Positions 49,601 through 61,734 of a stretch of DNA of 64,000 nucleotides are shown piece by piece. The notes under the pieces were generated by a model. The model did not search any database. It was given only the letters and a program-made list of their open reading frames with translations, and was not told the origin of the DNA. The position numbers and the translations under genes are program-made. Position 1 is the stretch's first letter. Every line of letters starts with the position of its first letter. The DNA comes from Scatophagus argus. Lineage: Eukaryota > Chordata > Actinopteri > Scatophagidae. The DNA lies in NCBI RefSeq assembly GCF_020382885.2, contig NC_058506.1, forward strand, positions 20,262,818-20,326,817. Direction: 5' to 3'.

Positions 49601-50710
49601 TTTGTAGTTGCATTAACGCTGGCTGCTGCTGCTGCTTCTCTGTTGTGTCCTGTTCTGTGTCACTGCGACGGAGTTCAGACAGACAGTCAAACAAAGGAAC
49701 AAAGACGTTACTTTCAGCCTTACTAACAAGTGAAGGACATTAGTCATCACTGAAATTATATTTGTGAAATAAAATATTTGTGACTGCAAAAGCAATTAAT
49801 CCTTTTTTTTTGTCTTAACCACAGCAGCCAATCATCACACAGAGCGCCACCGTGACCAAGATCACCTTTGGAAGCTCCCACCATTCATCGCCCGTCTTCA
49901 GCAGCGGCGAGGCCACCGCCAAACTGATCCCCGAGTCCAGCTCCGGGTCCTCGGGAGACAAGTCCTCGGTGTCAGATATCCTGAAGATCTCCATGATGGA
50001 GGCGGAGATAGATCCGAGCACTGAGCCCATGGTGGTGGACTCCTCCAGCGACTGCGGCCCTCTGGGGAAGGCCCTGGAGGTCCAGGCCGTGTCAGGCACA
50101 CTGGACTCGGGCCAGTTCATCAGCAGCTCTGGGGCCTCCATGCATCATTCCCACGCAAAGTCCCAGCAGTTCAGCTGCATGCAGGGCCTCGCAGCACAGA
50201 GGAGCAAAGAAGACCTGGAGGTCATTGAGGTAAGACTTTTAAATGTAATAAATCACAGAGCTCGAGTACAGACTTATGTGCAGGTTTGTCAGTAAGTCTT
50301 TCACATATTGACCCCTTTATTAAAACTGATTTTTAACAAAGTCACCATATGATGGTAGCTTGCTGATGCATCAGACTGCACTGCTGAAACAGAAAGCAAA
50401 ACATGCCTATACTCTCTTATCTTGAAATGTCAGTGTTGACTATTCCAGAAAACATTATCGTGATGAACTGTAATCTTACTGGAAACTGAACTGAGTCAAA
50501 CCCACAAGTGTGACTTGACACATGCAGGTGATTCCTCAGTACTCCATCCTGCCGGACTCCAGCCAGTCCAACGTGGTGGTGGAGCCCAGCGGCTTCCTGG
50601 AGATCACCAACTACACCAGCCAACAGCTGGAGGAGGACAGCCCCATGGAGCAGGAGGTGGACAGCAGCAACGACGAGGCCGCGGCAGCCAGTCCGCCTGA
50701 CCAACCATAG
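36698..50710 (+). CDS. emsy: EMSY (BRCA2-interacting transcriptional repressor), complete coding region in 19 exons
   Basis: Nineteen exons with matching phases encode about 1253 residues (human EMSY 1322). EMSY is a nuclear chromatin protein that binds BRCA2 and HP1 and belongs to KDM5A/SIN3B-type repressor complexes. The N-terminus MPVVWPTILDLGRDECKRIL begins the ENT domain. Long Ser/Thr/Pro/Gln-rich stretches follow with blocks almost as in human: ATVKSPRPPSPSSNVVVLPS-like sequence, VSGSPKMSNIMQSIANSLPP, TIQIKQESGVKIITQQVQ, YVKTTSGSIITVVPKSLATL, VVSEQTRQLVTETLQQ, TLDPQTGLFYRS and NVVVEPSGFLEI. The start at 36698 has the better Kozak context (accATGc), but an in-frame ATG lies 12 codons upstream at 36662. 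In human its neighbour is also LRRC32. Confidence 0.96.
37773..41318 (+). CDS. emsy: emsy coding exons 5-12: central Ser/Thr-rich region
   Basis: Exons are 37773-37928, 38762-39021, 39113-39350, 39494-39712, 39943-40092, 40294-40467, 40573-40709 and 41145-41318. Exon 6 holds a basic stretch, DEKPRKRRRTNSSSSS, a likely nuclear localisation signal. The rest is disordered, rich in Ser, Thr, Val and Pro with repeated KxxxTxP and VVT motifs. Between exons 10 and 11 lies a 105-nt intron that is open in frame. Exon 12 ends GQQGKTQ before a 3.8-kb intron. Confidence 0.95.
39725..39895. repeat. Pyrimidine-rich (TTTC)-type simple repeat
   Basis: T/C-rich degenerate tandem stretch with tctttctttctttctt units filling most of emsy intron 8. 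Confidence 0.85.
42026..42082 (+). other. emsy: Possible alternative terminal exon of emsy
   Basis: A good acceptor (tgtgtccaccag) precedes 19 codons that stay in the emsy frame after exon 12, encoding QVAGQVIVQQVYQSSEQQ and a TGA stop. The Gln/Val-rich composition fits EMSY. Skipped, exon 12 joins exon 13 as in other vertebrates. Chance cannot be excluded. Confidence 0.35.
42400..44045 (+). mobile_element. Degenerate L1-type LINE, 3' end of ORF2
   Basis: Frames broken by shifts and stops encode ORF2 C-terminal pieces: a FIWEKKAMPRIRREF stretch, EGGLALPNYMHYYWAAN, then the zinc-knuckle-like CPRCKRGAANICHMFWSC, and finally LILLNWIKATPPSHKRW. These are typical of fish L1 elements past the reverse transcriptase. 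No reverse transcriptase core is present, so the copy is 5'-truncated. It is inserted in the same orientation as emsy. Both borders are approximate. Confidence 0.85.
45125..50710 (+). CDS. emsy: emsy coding exons 13-19: C-terminal region and stop
   Basis: Exons are 45125-45317, 45508-45675, 46949-47104, 47680-47837, 48682-49251, 49825-50229 and 50528-50710. Conserved blocks are VLIKPKPV, TSTIKALLELQQTT-like sequence in exon 14, HTIDLSQMAVPIQ in exon 15, MEGDTLDPQTGLFYRS in exon 17 and VTKITF in exon 18. Exon 16 is more divergent (acidic DDDVV run). Exon 17 is a long Pro/Gln-rich exon. Its ORF remains open upstream of the acceptor at 48680-48681, but the pyrimidine tract and homology favour the start at 48682. 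Exon 18 has a tandem cagcag acceptor. Confidence 0.94.
48201..48307. repeat. Short inverted repeat in emsy intron 16
   Basis: The 12-mer ggtaatccacag at 48201-48212 returns inverted at 48296-48307, leaving an 83-base loop. It may be a fragment of an inverted-repeat transposon or a hairpin; nothing else identifies it. Confidence 0.5.
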
Positions 50711-51735
50711 CCGCTCCACGCTGAAGGAGCCGAGCTGCTTTGGCTCTGAACAAGCAGACTAATGATTATTTGTGGCCTCAGACCCAGTGGACGCAGACTT
50801 TCTGGCTGTTTTATAGTGCAAGAGCAAAAATGCTTTCTGTTTTTGCATAAATATTTGTTCATAATAAGCATTTTTTGTTCATTCATAAGTATTTTTTCCT
50901 CCCCACAACTAGAGGCACATGTGGTTTTTATTGCCAGTGAGGAGCATTGGGTGTAAAATGAGGGAGCGAGGTGAACGGATTAGTCGTGGTGCAGGCCCAG
51001 ACGCTTGGAAAGCTGCCTCTCCAAACACACAGGATTTCATTGTTCCAGTATGTTGACAGTTTTTTCTTGCAGGACTTTGCAAGAGAGTTGCACATTCATG
51101 AAATTGATTATTTGGATTTTTTGGCACTGTGCCTGCTGCCACTGTGTTGTTTCAGAAACGTACAGCCAGATCAGACCACCGCAGGCCTGCATTTATTATA
51201 TTTTGGTCGTCCAGATCCAGATTCAAGTCCTCGTTCCCCAGGTCAGATCTTTGTACAGAATTACCCCCCTGTTGATGGACATCTTCTTTTGATGACCTGA
51301 GGGTTTTACCACCAGACGAACAGTATTTTCTTTTGACTGAAGTGTATCTTTGTAAATCTCCATCACCAGTCCCATACGGATTTAAGTTTTCAGGTGAGAA
51401 AACAAAGCTGGAGCAGATTGAATTGCTGCTTGGAACGTAAAGCAGAACCAGAAAAGAGTCCTGGCGGAAGGATAGAGTCCAACATATGTGTCCCTGTTCA
51501 TTGTAACTGATGTACTGTAACAAAAAAAAAAGAAAGAAAAAAGATTTAGCTTTTTTTGTAAAATATATTCTGGAGTTCAAAAAGTTGCTGTGAGAATTTT
51601 CCCAGAGAATGCATTTGTTTTTTTGCATAGTGTGTTTTGAACTATGCATTTCTTTTATACCTTTTCAAACTAGATGACTAGTTGAGAAAAATCATTTAAT
51701 CTGCACAATAAATCAGCTGAGTAGAACGTGTCAGT
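50711..51735 (+). other. emsy: emsy 3' untranslated region
   Basis: AT-rich sequence following the stop codon, with no coding match. Its end is inferred from the AATAAA at 51707-51712. Confidence 0.6.
51707..51712 (+). terminator. Candidate polyadenylation signal of emsy
   Basis: AATAAA about 1.0 kb downstream of the emsy stop, on the coding strand, followed within 30 bases by a GT/T-rich stretch (gaacgtgtcagtttatattc). Confidence 0.55.
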
Positions 51736-53640
51736 TTATATTCTTTTATTGGGTTGCAATATAAAAACGTTTGGATTGAGAACATGAGGAAGTCACAGTG
51801 CAACGCTGTGTTCAGTCCCTGTAGGGAAAAGCTTTCGCGTTTCAGAAGGGTTGCTTTGAATAATACTTGTGTGTCTGATATGGTTTTTACACAACGGAGT
51901 TTAGCTGTGTAGTTTAAATTTCCTAAAATTATGTTGACTTCTTCCAAATCCACAGTTTCTGAACATGCAAATATTGTTAATTTTACGCTTAACTGCCAGA
52001 CATAAGGGAAATGCAGGCCTCGGGTTTGCACGTCACACCTGTTGCACATTGGGTCGTGATTAGCTTCCAGACTAGTTGTGATTTCATAAAACTTTGCTAG
52101 CACTTAATGCATCTGATGATGAGCCACAGTCTTTCACCATTAAACTCCGCGCGTACGTCATCCCGCACAGCGAAACAACAAACACATTTTTGTTACCGGG
52201 GGAGGGAAACTACGTTTGATCCACCTTTTCACCAAACGCCTTTAATCAAGTAATCTGGTTTCAACTGATTATTCAACACAACACAACCAAACTTCCATTG
52301 TGGTTTTGAGAAGGAAGTTGCAGTGATTAAACAATTTGGCTGAAATTCCTTTTAAGAGGCACTTCCTATGAAACAAAAGACGCACAGTAATTTGGACGCC
52401 TTTGCTGGTGGAGAAGCTTGTGTAAAAGCACTATGATGCATACGTTTTGTTTGTTTGTTTTTTACTTTAAAATGCACTTCAGCTGACCTGTTTAGCTGTC
52501 ATGGATAGTTTATGTGACAGATTTTAACCTTTACAATATAACCTTCACCGGGTGACAGTTTGACAGGAGTCTTTACCGGTTGCTGAGATCAAACCTGTCA
52601 TTTTTTCCACTTTACAGGTTACGTTACTGCCCAACTCCTGAACTGCAATATTCTTGGATTGCTAAAATGAGATGCGTAGATCAGGTTTTATAGAGTGTTA
52701 GGAGACATTTTTGGCCACGTACAACTGTTATATATCTACTTACACTTGGCTTGAAATCGGCTCAGTCAGCCAAAAAACGTTTCTGTAATTTATAGTGGCT
52801 CCTACTGGCAAATGTAAAAACATACTTATTGCATTATAAAGACTATTTGAGCCAAGTTTCGTGTTTCTAAGGCACTGTGCAGTGGTGTTGGAGGATTTTC
52901 TGTTGGCTCCACACACTTGTAAAAGCCTTAATGCGCACTCCCTGGCAGAGTCCAGCTCCACACGGCGCTTTTCCTCCTCATGTTGAAAGTGATCCACTGG
53001 GCTCCTGGGGGCTCATATCCAGCCTGCAGAGTTTGATTGGTTGGCCTCGACCTGAAGACATGTGGCTCTGTTTAGGAGCATGCTGACTTACCGTCCCTCC
53101 ACCCCGCGCACCCGCTTGGATTATGTTGCCAAAACCCCACAGGCTAACACAGTTTACCCTCTTCTGCTGACTCACCTGGCTGAGAAACAGCTACACAGAA
53201 CAGTATAATTCAGCCTGAAAAACTACATTCAGTCCTTGTTTTCAGTGTAAAATACCTCAAAGAAAACGTTGGATCCTAACAATAATAATCCATGAAGTTA
53301 ATTTAGTGCTACCAAAGACAGGACAAAATTTCCTCTTGCCCAGCATTCAGTGTATGTGAGGATTCATGCTAAGATGCTAACACGTAACACTAAAGGCGTC
53401 AGTATGCTTCAGAGGAAGTGCTTGCAGACTCATCAAACGTCCTCCAGATTTCTGAATCAGGAGCTTCTGGGGTTGTTTTAAAGACTCTGTGTCCAACACT
53501 TGTGCCACTTTAAAGTGTGATTAAATGTTCAAACATTAACCTGCTAACAGTAGAGTTTTTGGATGCTAACTGCTACTAAACATTAGCATGTTATGCTAAC
53601 TGTGTACCAGTTAACATACTGTAATTAATGTTACAACATT

Positions 53641-54200
53641 AAGGAATGCTGCTCTGACCCCCATGATCTTTTCGCCCCTTAGTTGTTAACAGGCACAAAG
53701 CACAGTTTAACAAAGCATAAGGTGATGTTACGAGTGCGTACAAAAGCTTCTGTTTTCAGCTGCTGACGTACGTAAAGATAAACGCCGTCTTCACTCCTCA
53801 AACTGAAAATCACACATGCTTGTTGTTGTTTGTACTTCATTCATGTATTCATTGTACACATTGTCCTTTAAAAATGATCAGTGTGCCAAAGATCATGAAG
53901 GACGTGTTCATACAAGAGATGATCGAGCACAGAGGTCATAAAGACATTTTTGAATTCATGCTCTCATCTGAGAGGCTTCATCAGTCCTTCATTAGTTCAG
54001 TAGAGCTGATCAAACCTTCTGATCAAGCAAGTCCTACAGAGTAGACGTTCGATGGATGACAAATACTAAATACACCAAGGAACGTTATGTTTGGCCTCGT
54101 GTTGTCAGTTGAACAATGTAGGAAAGAATAAGGGTGTAACAGGCGGGAGTTTCCTCCAACATATCTGTCATTTATCATGGGGGTCAGAGCAGCATTCCTT
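53641..54200. mobile_element. 560-bp segment bounded by perfect 27-bp inverted repeats
   Basis: The left arm, 53641-53667, starts aaggaatgctgctctgaccc. The right arm, 54174-54200, is its exact reverse complement. Beyond 27 bases the similarity stops on both sides. This looks like a non-autonomous DNA transposon, but no matching target-site duplication is seen next to the arms (acaacatt on the left, gagcttga on the right). The 74-codon open frame inside is not recognisable. Confidence 0.5.
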
Positions 54201-55769
54201 GAGCTTGAGTTTACTTGAATTTTCTTCTTTTTCCTCTGTAGTCTGGTGAGTCCAGGCTGAGTCCAGTCCTACTTTCAAAGCTCTTTCTCTTGTCTAGAAA
54301 GCATTGGCTAAAGAACAGTCAGTATTCACCCAAACAACAATCTAAAACAGCCAGAAAATGCTTCCTCGCAGGAAGTGATGATGCCTTGCAGAGTTTTTAA
54401 GAGCCAACATTGTTCTTTATTGTAACTCTTCAGTTTTATGAGAGACTTCAGTGATTCTTTGAAGTTCAGTGTGGGACCACAACCCTAAACTTGTTTCAGT
54501 TGAAGAAAAGCTGCATCTTTGGACCATATGAGTTCATGTGCTTCAGGAGCTCAGGAGGTCACAACAATCTGAAAACACAGTACTGACATATTAACCCCTT
54601 TCAACGTTGATATGGCAGTCAGTAGTGAAAACATTTGACCATGCTGAAAAGATTCATGATTTGAGTATTTCTAAAACTGTCCCTGTTGATGGTGGATTAT
54701 CCTGAAGGACAGGGACAGCGTTTCTGCCAAGAGATGCTGAATTTCTTGAGAACAACAACAAAAATCAGACAGAGATCTCAAAACCTGAACAAATAAAACC
54801 AAACCTTCTCTTTTTTTGTAATTTGGAGGAACTGACCCTTTAAGATCAGTCCCTTTCTGAGACAAATATTCGCAGTCCTGTAGTCCAGAGAAAACTCTTT
54901 TTATCTGTTCGCCTTGGGGGTAATCATAGCCTCATGACCCGCAATAAATAAAATCTTCAGCATGTGGATGACCGGCGAAACGCTGTGAGCCATCCCACTA
55001 GCATGACTAAAAAGTGCTGAGTTGACAAGTCATACCAGACAAAGCTAATGTAAATATGTGAGTGATGGTGATTCAGTCGTACGTCCGTCCGTTCCAAGCC
55101 GGGAAGCTGTCTCGGTGGAGATGGACACGCCTGCTGACCTGAGTGCGATGGTCTGTGATTGTCTGTGCCTTGCTCCGTGATCTCCAGGCTCGCTGACTGG
55201 CAAACTGAGAGCAGACGCCATCTTATTATTCATCCACAGTAATCCCAGCGCTCCCACACAGCGTTCACTATCAAGATTTATCGCCAAGGACTCATGGGAG
55301 AGGTCAGAGTTGGCCTGCTCGTGTTTATTTCCCTGCAGTGACATGAATTTGATGGAATTCTTAACTCTGCGTGTTTCACATTAGACTTTGTGTTGCTGTT
55401 GTGCTTCAAGTCTGTGTGGAATCAGTGAGGAAGACAGAGAACGAGAACACGTGCACCTTAAATGGCATCACACATCCTGCATCTGCTGTTTCTTCAAAAA
55501 TAATAAAATAAAATTGTATAAAGGTTTATCCATTTTAATTGCTTTAAGGTTTTTTCCAAGAACGTTGTGTTTGAGAGTGCAGGTTGATTCAGTTTGAAGT
55601 CAAGCTGTTTGTTTTACGGGTACGGCTGTGAGATAACCACAACGTTGTGCCAGTTTTTCGATTTTATTGTCCACATGCTGAAGAGTTTAATGAACAAAGT
55701 TTGCTTTGCATTTCAACAAGATTGTTAATATTTCTCTCAGAAGGTAATCTGAGTGTTTACCGATCGTAA

Positions 55770-56125
55770 AGTGATTGTTCCCCCAAATTGCAAAAAGGAT
55801 ATTTTCTGACTTAACTCAGGTGGTATGTAATGGGTAGTTTTGCTTTTATTTGTCCAGATTTTGAGATATCAGCAACTCGTTGCAGAAACCACCTCAGTTA
55901 CTCCGGAACATCCACTGAAAACAAGGCCATAGCCAGGCTTTCAGCCTCCTCCTGCAGAACTCCCAGTCAGTCCACCAGTTTGGGTCCAGATTAAAATGTC
56001 TGCCCAGCAACTACAGGATGGATTGCCATGAGATCTTATAGAGGCATTTATGGTTCCAGATGATGAATCCTAACAACTTTGGTGACCGTGACTTTTCATC
56101 TGGCATCATCGTTGACGTGTCAATT
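55770..56125 (+). mobile_element. Degenerate high-copy fish repeat, family unknown
   Basis: The left part (ttttctgacttaactcaggt, then ccagattttgagatatcagc) is like the dispersed repeat noted at 11570-11690. The right part (ctacaggatggattgccatg ... gatgaatcctaacaactttgg) has the wording of a common percomorph interspersed repeat. Recognition is from memory, without alignment. Confidence 0.4.
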
Positions 56126-59100
56126 AAGCATCCTTCCATAAAACTGCTAATGAGTCTTTATGGAGCTGGAGGCAAACTGTGAAAGGTTTTCAAAGATCTT
56201 TGGTTCAGACATTCATGTTCCCTTCAGGATGTGTTGTTCTAACTTAGGTGAAGCTAAATTAAGATTCTACTGAGGACGCTTTAAAGCTGCCCTCAAAAAG
56301 AAAAACACATCTTTCCTTGTTAACGGCAGGTGTTCATGACTTGTTTTCTCTTTCCTCTCACTTTCTTTGTGACTAAGTAACCTGCTGCTGCTTTGGTCAA
56401 ACCTTTGCTCGTAAAAGAGCTTTTTCTGATCTGACTAAAGTATGATAAACATAGGTTAATGTTTATTTATGACTCAATGCATGGTCACAGGCGGGAGGAA
56501 AAGTGACTGAGGTCTGCTTCCAATTAGGGACCCACAAATACTTCCCGCCGGCGTCCTCTGATTCTATCTGTGCTCGTCTCATAAACATGAAAAAAATGTG
56601 GTGGAATTTTATAAAAGAGCAGGAAAGGCCTCTAAAAGGAAATGATGCCTTTCAGCAGGGTGGTGCAGCTGCTGGTGCTGCAGGACTCCACCAGAGCTTT
56701 GTTTTGTCTCTGGGTTCTGCATGTGAACGCTGTAGACTTGAACTGGGAGGACCACAGTTTCCTCTCTCTGAGGAAGAGGAGCTCCCACTACTGTATGTTT
56801 TTCACTTTGCCCTGGAGAGGTGATACCACGCTGGAAAAATAAATAAAAGTCAATAAATATAGTCAGAGAGTAGTGGTCTCATGAGGTCCTCTGCGTACTT
56901 GTACTTTACATGAGTCATTGACGAGAATGGCTGCAGGAGGATTCACAGCACTAGGACAACGTCATGACATTTGCTCCTAACAATCCTGGAAATTAAACAA
57001 CCTAATATGTCTTCTTGCTGAGCAAAAGGTCCTGGTAGGAAACGGGAAAGGGTTCAGGTTTCAGCTGTCTGCAAGTCCCAGGATGCATTGAGCCATCCTG
57101 CTAAAGTAAAAGTACAGAAGGGCTGGTAAAAGTTTTATCAGTGTTGAAGTATTGAAAGTAGCAGTACTTATTCTGCTCTCCTGTGACTGATTTGTTCTCA
57201 TATATAACATTATTAGATGGCTAATACATCAACATGTAAACAGCATTTTACTGTTGCGGCTCCTATGGATGGAGTCAGTTTTCACTATTTCATAAACGGT
57301 TACATATTTTATAAATGGTTACATATTTCAGTGCAGTTTAGTCCGAAGCTGCTAAAACGTCAAACAGTTTGGAAAACATTGGTTTAACATTTAAATATGT
57401 CTCTTATTTTATAAACAGAAACTATAAACTAATCTTATATGAAAAGTAACCAGTGACTACGTCTGTCAAGTAAATGCAGTGGAGGAGAAGCATCAACTGG
57501 TATAAAATGGAAATAGTCAAGCAAAGTAAAAGTACCTCAATTTGTTTTTAAGCACAGCACTGTAAAAGAACTTTCCACCACTGGTTGTATATAGATAAGA
57601 AATATCTAAGAGTAAGAGTAAAGAGTAAAATTAGTATTTAAGGAACAAAATGTAAAAAAAAAGTCCAACACAATCCAATAAAAAAGGATTAAACCATGTG
57701 GTACAGTCCAGGATACAGTACGGTGCATTTTACTTTGTAAGGGCTACACTTGTTAACATAACACATAAACACAGTCTAGACAGTTTCAGATAAAAAGGAA
57801 GCTGATTACTGCTGGGGTTTCCTGTCGCTGCAAATTCTGCAGATCTACAAGTTAAATAAGCTCAAATCTCAATTATAAATCCAACTGGGAAGATTAACGC
57901 TGATCTAACAGGAGCATCTTTTAATGAGTCGGTGCTTCGAAGTCCAATAATTTATGAATGTATTTCTGGAGCTCACCCCATCTTCAGCTACATCCTTACA
58001 AACATATATTTATTAATCTAAGCAAACACATGCTTCAGGAGCTTCTCCAGAGTTCAAATTAAACAGCGTCTTCTTCTTAAAACACTTTGTTGTGTTTAAA
58101 CAGCCTACAGGACAGGATTTAAATTAAACCCAAACACTCCCTGACATGTTGAGGTTTGTGCCGCCGTGACGCTTTATTGTCAACACGAAGGCTACGCCTG
58201 TTTTGCTAAACATCCCAGAGATTCTCATTTCTGTCCTGAAAGTGACAAAGAGGCCTTTTCCGCCTTGACACAGAACAGCCGGCGGGCTTCCTGTACCACC
58301 CTGGACAGTAAATTAACCTCAGCGAGTGTGTGTTTGTCTCTCCTGGGGGCAGGAGGGGATGGAGAGTCTGAGTCACAGAGGGGAAAAAGCCTTTCATTAG
58401 ACAGTTAATACAAAGCTCCTCATGCTCAACAGCACTTTGTAAATCTTAATCCCACAATCCAAATGTAAACACAGGACGCAAAAAGGCCGACTCGGCTCGC
58501 TCTCGTACGGGGAAAAGTTACTCAGCGTTTTTTTTTACTGATGGTTCATCAGCTTGCAGTGGATGTACAGTAAGTTAACACTTTCCCTCTGGTCATGTAA
58601 ACTTTCCACATGTTGGAAAAGCGTCTTTCATTGTTTCTCAGAGGCTTTTGGGAAGCGCTGGGAAGCCAACCCGCTCATAGCTTTTCTTGGAGCAACAAGC
58701 TCCTTATCTTTTGCCAGTAATGGAAAAAAATGGCTGTTTTGTTTGGAGCAGTGACCGCTAAAAAGTATGAGAGAGATTTTAAAAGAAGATAAAGGATGTG
58801 TGTTTGATAAGAGATGTTCTTCATACATTTTTGTACTCTTTAAACAAAAATAGCTTTGCAAGCGAATGCCTCAGCTCTGAGTCTGATCATATGTATCAAT
58901 GAAAGGGAACTCTATTGTTTTTATTACATTTTTGTCATTTTCTGTATCCTGCACATCTCTTTTACATTTATACTGTCTTATCAGTGGCTTGTCAGCAAAA
59001 CCATGACCTGTACGAAAGGCGGTGCGGAAATAAAGTCTGAAGTTCTAAAGTCTAAAGTTATCCATTCAAATGTATTCAGCAGCTTCACAGAATTTGCTGT

Positions 59101-59887
59101 GAACGGTTTCATTTGAGTCAACTTCAAATCTTGTGTATTTCTCTATCGCATAAATGTTCATGACCATATAAGCCACAAGCAAAGCTGCAGTTTGGACAGA
59201 CATCATCTAACTCTTGGTAAGAAAGAAAATAAACTTGTTTCTCAAAATAGCAACCTTTTCCATCCCACTTGGCTCAATAAAACCATCCAGTCTTATCAGT
59301 CTACAGTGCTGCAGCGGGCCTTTAATATGCTGCCTACAGTAAAATGCAAATAATGGATGTCTGGTTAGCTCAGTGATGTTGGACTCATTATGACAGATGA
59401 GGGGGAAATTTTACTGATATATCTGCCATTAACCCGGTAGACTGTCATGTTTATGATGTTTTGAAGTGAAACATTACTCATCAACTCATTAACTTGGACT
59501 GGAAGTCACCACTTTTGTTTGACCGTTTGAGAGCATGTACATGGGGGTAAGTCGGAAACTTTCCCACTTCAAGTGGGCCAAAGTGAATGTAGCATTACAA
59601 AGTGAAATGTGCAATGGAGAAGAGCATTTCTTCTTTGAATTTGTTTGGATAAAAGAAACAATCATGTAGCAGCACCAGTGGTCTAATTCTAATAGAGTGG
59701 TTTCTTAAACAGAATCAACAGAATATTAATATACAGTACATCTCGAAAGCATTTTGTTATGTTACAGTCTCTTTCCAAAATGAATTAAATTCATTTTTTC
59801 CCTCAAAATTTTTCACAAAATACCCCATAATCACAAAGTGAAACAAGTTTGCTTGATATTTTTTGCAAATTTATTAAAAAATAAAAA

Positions 59888-59919
<32 letters not shown>

Positions 59920-59942
59920 ATATATATATATATACATATATA
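59888..59942. repeat. (TA)n-rich microsatellite
   Basis: Alternating T and A with a few C interruptions, inside the left end of the Tc1 element, so it expanded after or with the insertion. Confidence 0.9.
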
Positions 59943-59999
59943 ACATGTACATAAGTATTCACACCCTGTGATCAATACTTTGTTGAAGCCCTTTTCGCA

Positions 60000-61010
60000 G
60001 CAATTACAGCCTCAAGTCTTTCTGAGTGTGATCCTATAAGCTTGGCACACTTATTTTTGGACAGTTTCTCCCACTCTTCAATGCAGAACCTCTCAAGCTC
60101 CATCAGGTTGGATGGGGAGCGTCAGTGCAAAGCCATTTTCAGATCTCTCCAGAGATGCTCAATAGGGTTCAAGTCTGGACTCTGGCTGGACCACTCAGGG
60201 ACGTTCACAGAGTAGTCCTGAAGCCACTCCTTTGTGACGTTGGCTGTATGCTTAGGGTCGTTGTCCTGTTGGAAGATAAACCTTCACCCCAGTCTGAGGT
60301 CCAGTGAACTCTGGAGCAGGTTGTCAGCAAAGATGTCTCTGCACATTGCTGCAGACATATTTCCCTCGACCCTTACGAGTCTCCCAGTTCCTGCTGCCGC
60401 AAAACATCCCCACAGCACGATGCTACCACCACCATGCTTCACAGTAGGAATGATATTGGCCAGGTGATGAGCAGTGCCTGGTTTCCTCCAGACATGATGC
60501 TTGTCATTCATGCCAAAGAGTTCAATCTTTGTTTCATCAGACCAGAGAATTTTGTTTCTTGTGGTCTGAGAGTCCTTCAGGTGCCTTTTGGCAAACTCCA
60601 GGCAGGCTTTCATATGCATTTTACTGAGGAGTGGCTTCTGTCTGGCCACTCTGCCATAAAGGTCTGATTGGTTGCAGAAATGGCTGTACTTCTTGAAGGT
60701 TCTCCCCTCTCTACAGAGCAACACTGGAGCTCTATCAGAGTGACCATTGGATTGTTGGTCACCTCTCTGACTAAGGCCTTTCTACCATGATCATTCAGTT
60801 TAGTGTGGAGGCCAGCTCTAGGAAGAGTCCTGGTGGTTCAAAACATCTTCCACTTATGGATTATGGAGGCCACTGTGCTCTTTGGGACCTTTAATGTGGC
60901 AGAAATCTTTTCTGTTCCCTTCCCCAGATCTGTGCCTTAACACAATCCTGTCTCAGAGATCTACAGACAATTCCTTTGACTTCATTGCTTGGTTTGTGCT
61001 GTGACATGCA
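60000..61010 (-). pseudogene. Tc1 transposase remnant
   Basis: The longest open stretch, 60284-60724, encodes a mid-protein part with [13 protein letters not shown] (first catalytic Asp) and [15 protein letters not shown]. Past an in-frame TGA at 60284-60286 the same frame continues with [11 protein letters not shown] (second Asp) and [11 protein letters not shown] (the Glu), followed by another in-frame TGA at 60122-60124. Both stops stand where related elements have CGA arginine codons, so CpG decay explains them. The N-terminal third is frame-shifted. The gene cannot give active transposase. Confidence 0.85.
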
Positions 61011-61734
61011 CTGTCAACTGTGAGGGCTTATATAGACAGGTGTGTGCCTTTCCAAGTCATGTCCAATCAACTGAATCTACCACAGGTGGACTCAACTCAA
61101 GTTGTAGAAACCTCTGAAGGATGATCAGTGGAAACAGGATGCACCTGAGCTCAATTCATGGCAGTGTCATGGCAAAGGGTACGAAAACTTATGTGCATGT
61201 TACATTTTTTAGTTTTTCATTTTTAATAAATTAGCAAAGTTGTTTCACTTTGTCATTGTGAGGTATTTTGTGTAGAAGTTTGAGGGAGAAATTTAATTTC
61301 ATTCATTTTGGAATGAGACTGAATATTTATGCAGCTATTTTGATAATTGATTAATTGTTTAAGTAATTTTATATGGTTTTATATGGTTTCAGCATCTCAA
61401 ATGTGAGGTTTTTCTGTTTATGGCTTCTATTTTAAATTGAATATCCTATTCATTCTATTGTTATAAGCCTGTAAACGTCAAATGTGGCATTAGATTGTTT
61501 CATGACTATGTTATGTTAATCCTTAATGAAATGAGCCTTATCTTACATCACATAACAAAGAATACAGAATTATGTAAGAGGTAGAGAGAAGTTCAATTAT
61601 CAGTGGACAAAAAATTACACCTATAATTAACTGCTGTTTCCTCATAAACCTCCTCATCTTTCCTCCTCTGCAGCCTAATTATCACAGTCTGACAGTAAAT
61701 ATCTGACAGTTGCCTGGTTCTGTTCACCTACCAA

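Larger units (their letters stand above)
51736..59731. other. Gap between emsy and lrrc32
   Basis: I recognise no gene here. It contains a 560-bp segment bounded by perfect inverted repeats (53641-54200), an apparently inverted copy of the dispersed repeat near 54790-54860, and a degenerate stretch at about 55770-56125 that resembles high-copy fish repeats (gagatatcagc, and further on ggatggattgccatgag). The open frames are short and without recognisable match. Confidence 0.65.
59732..61337 (-). mobile_element. Tc1-like DNA transposon, about 1.6 kb, decayed
   Basis: Inverted ends (tacagtctctttccaaaatg at about 59763 on the left, and its inverted counterpart ending near 61322) enclose a transposase on the minus strand. 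TA dinucleotides border both sides (59732-59733 and 61336-61337). Total length is the usual 1.6 kb for fish Tc1 elements. A (TA)n stretch at 59888-59942 lies inside the left end. Confidence 0.9.

Noticed and set aside
53820..54044. 74-codon open frame inside the inverted-repeat segment, considered as transposase piece
   Set aside because: It has no catalytic motif or recognisable fold and is short enough to be chance.
56503..56842. Overlapping plus-strand frames near 56.6 kb
   Set aside because: No splice support or family match and no matching neighbour exon; treated as chance.
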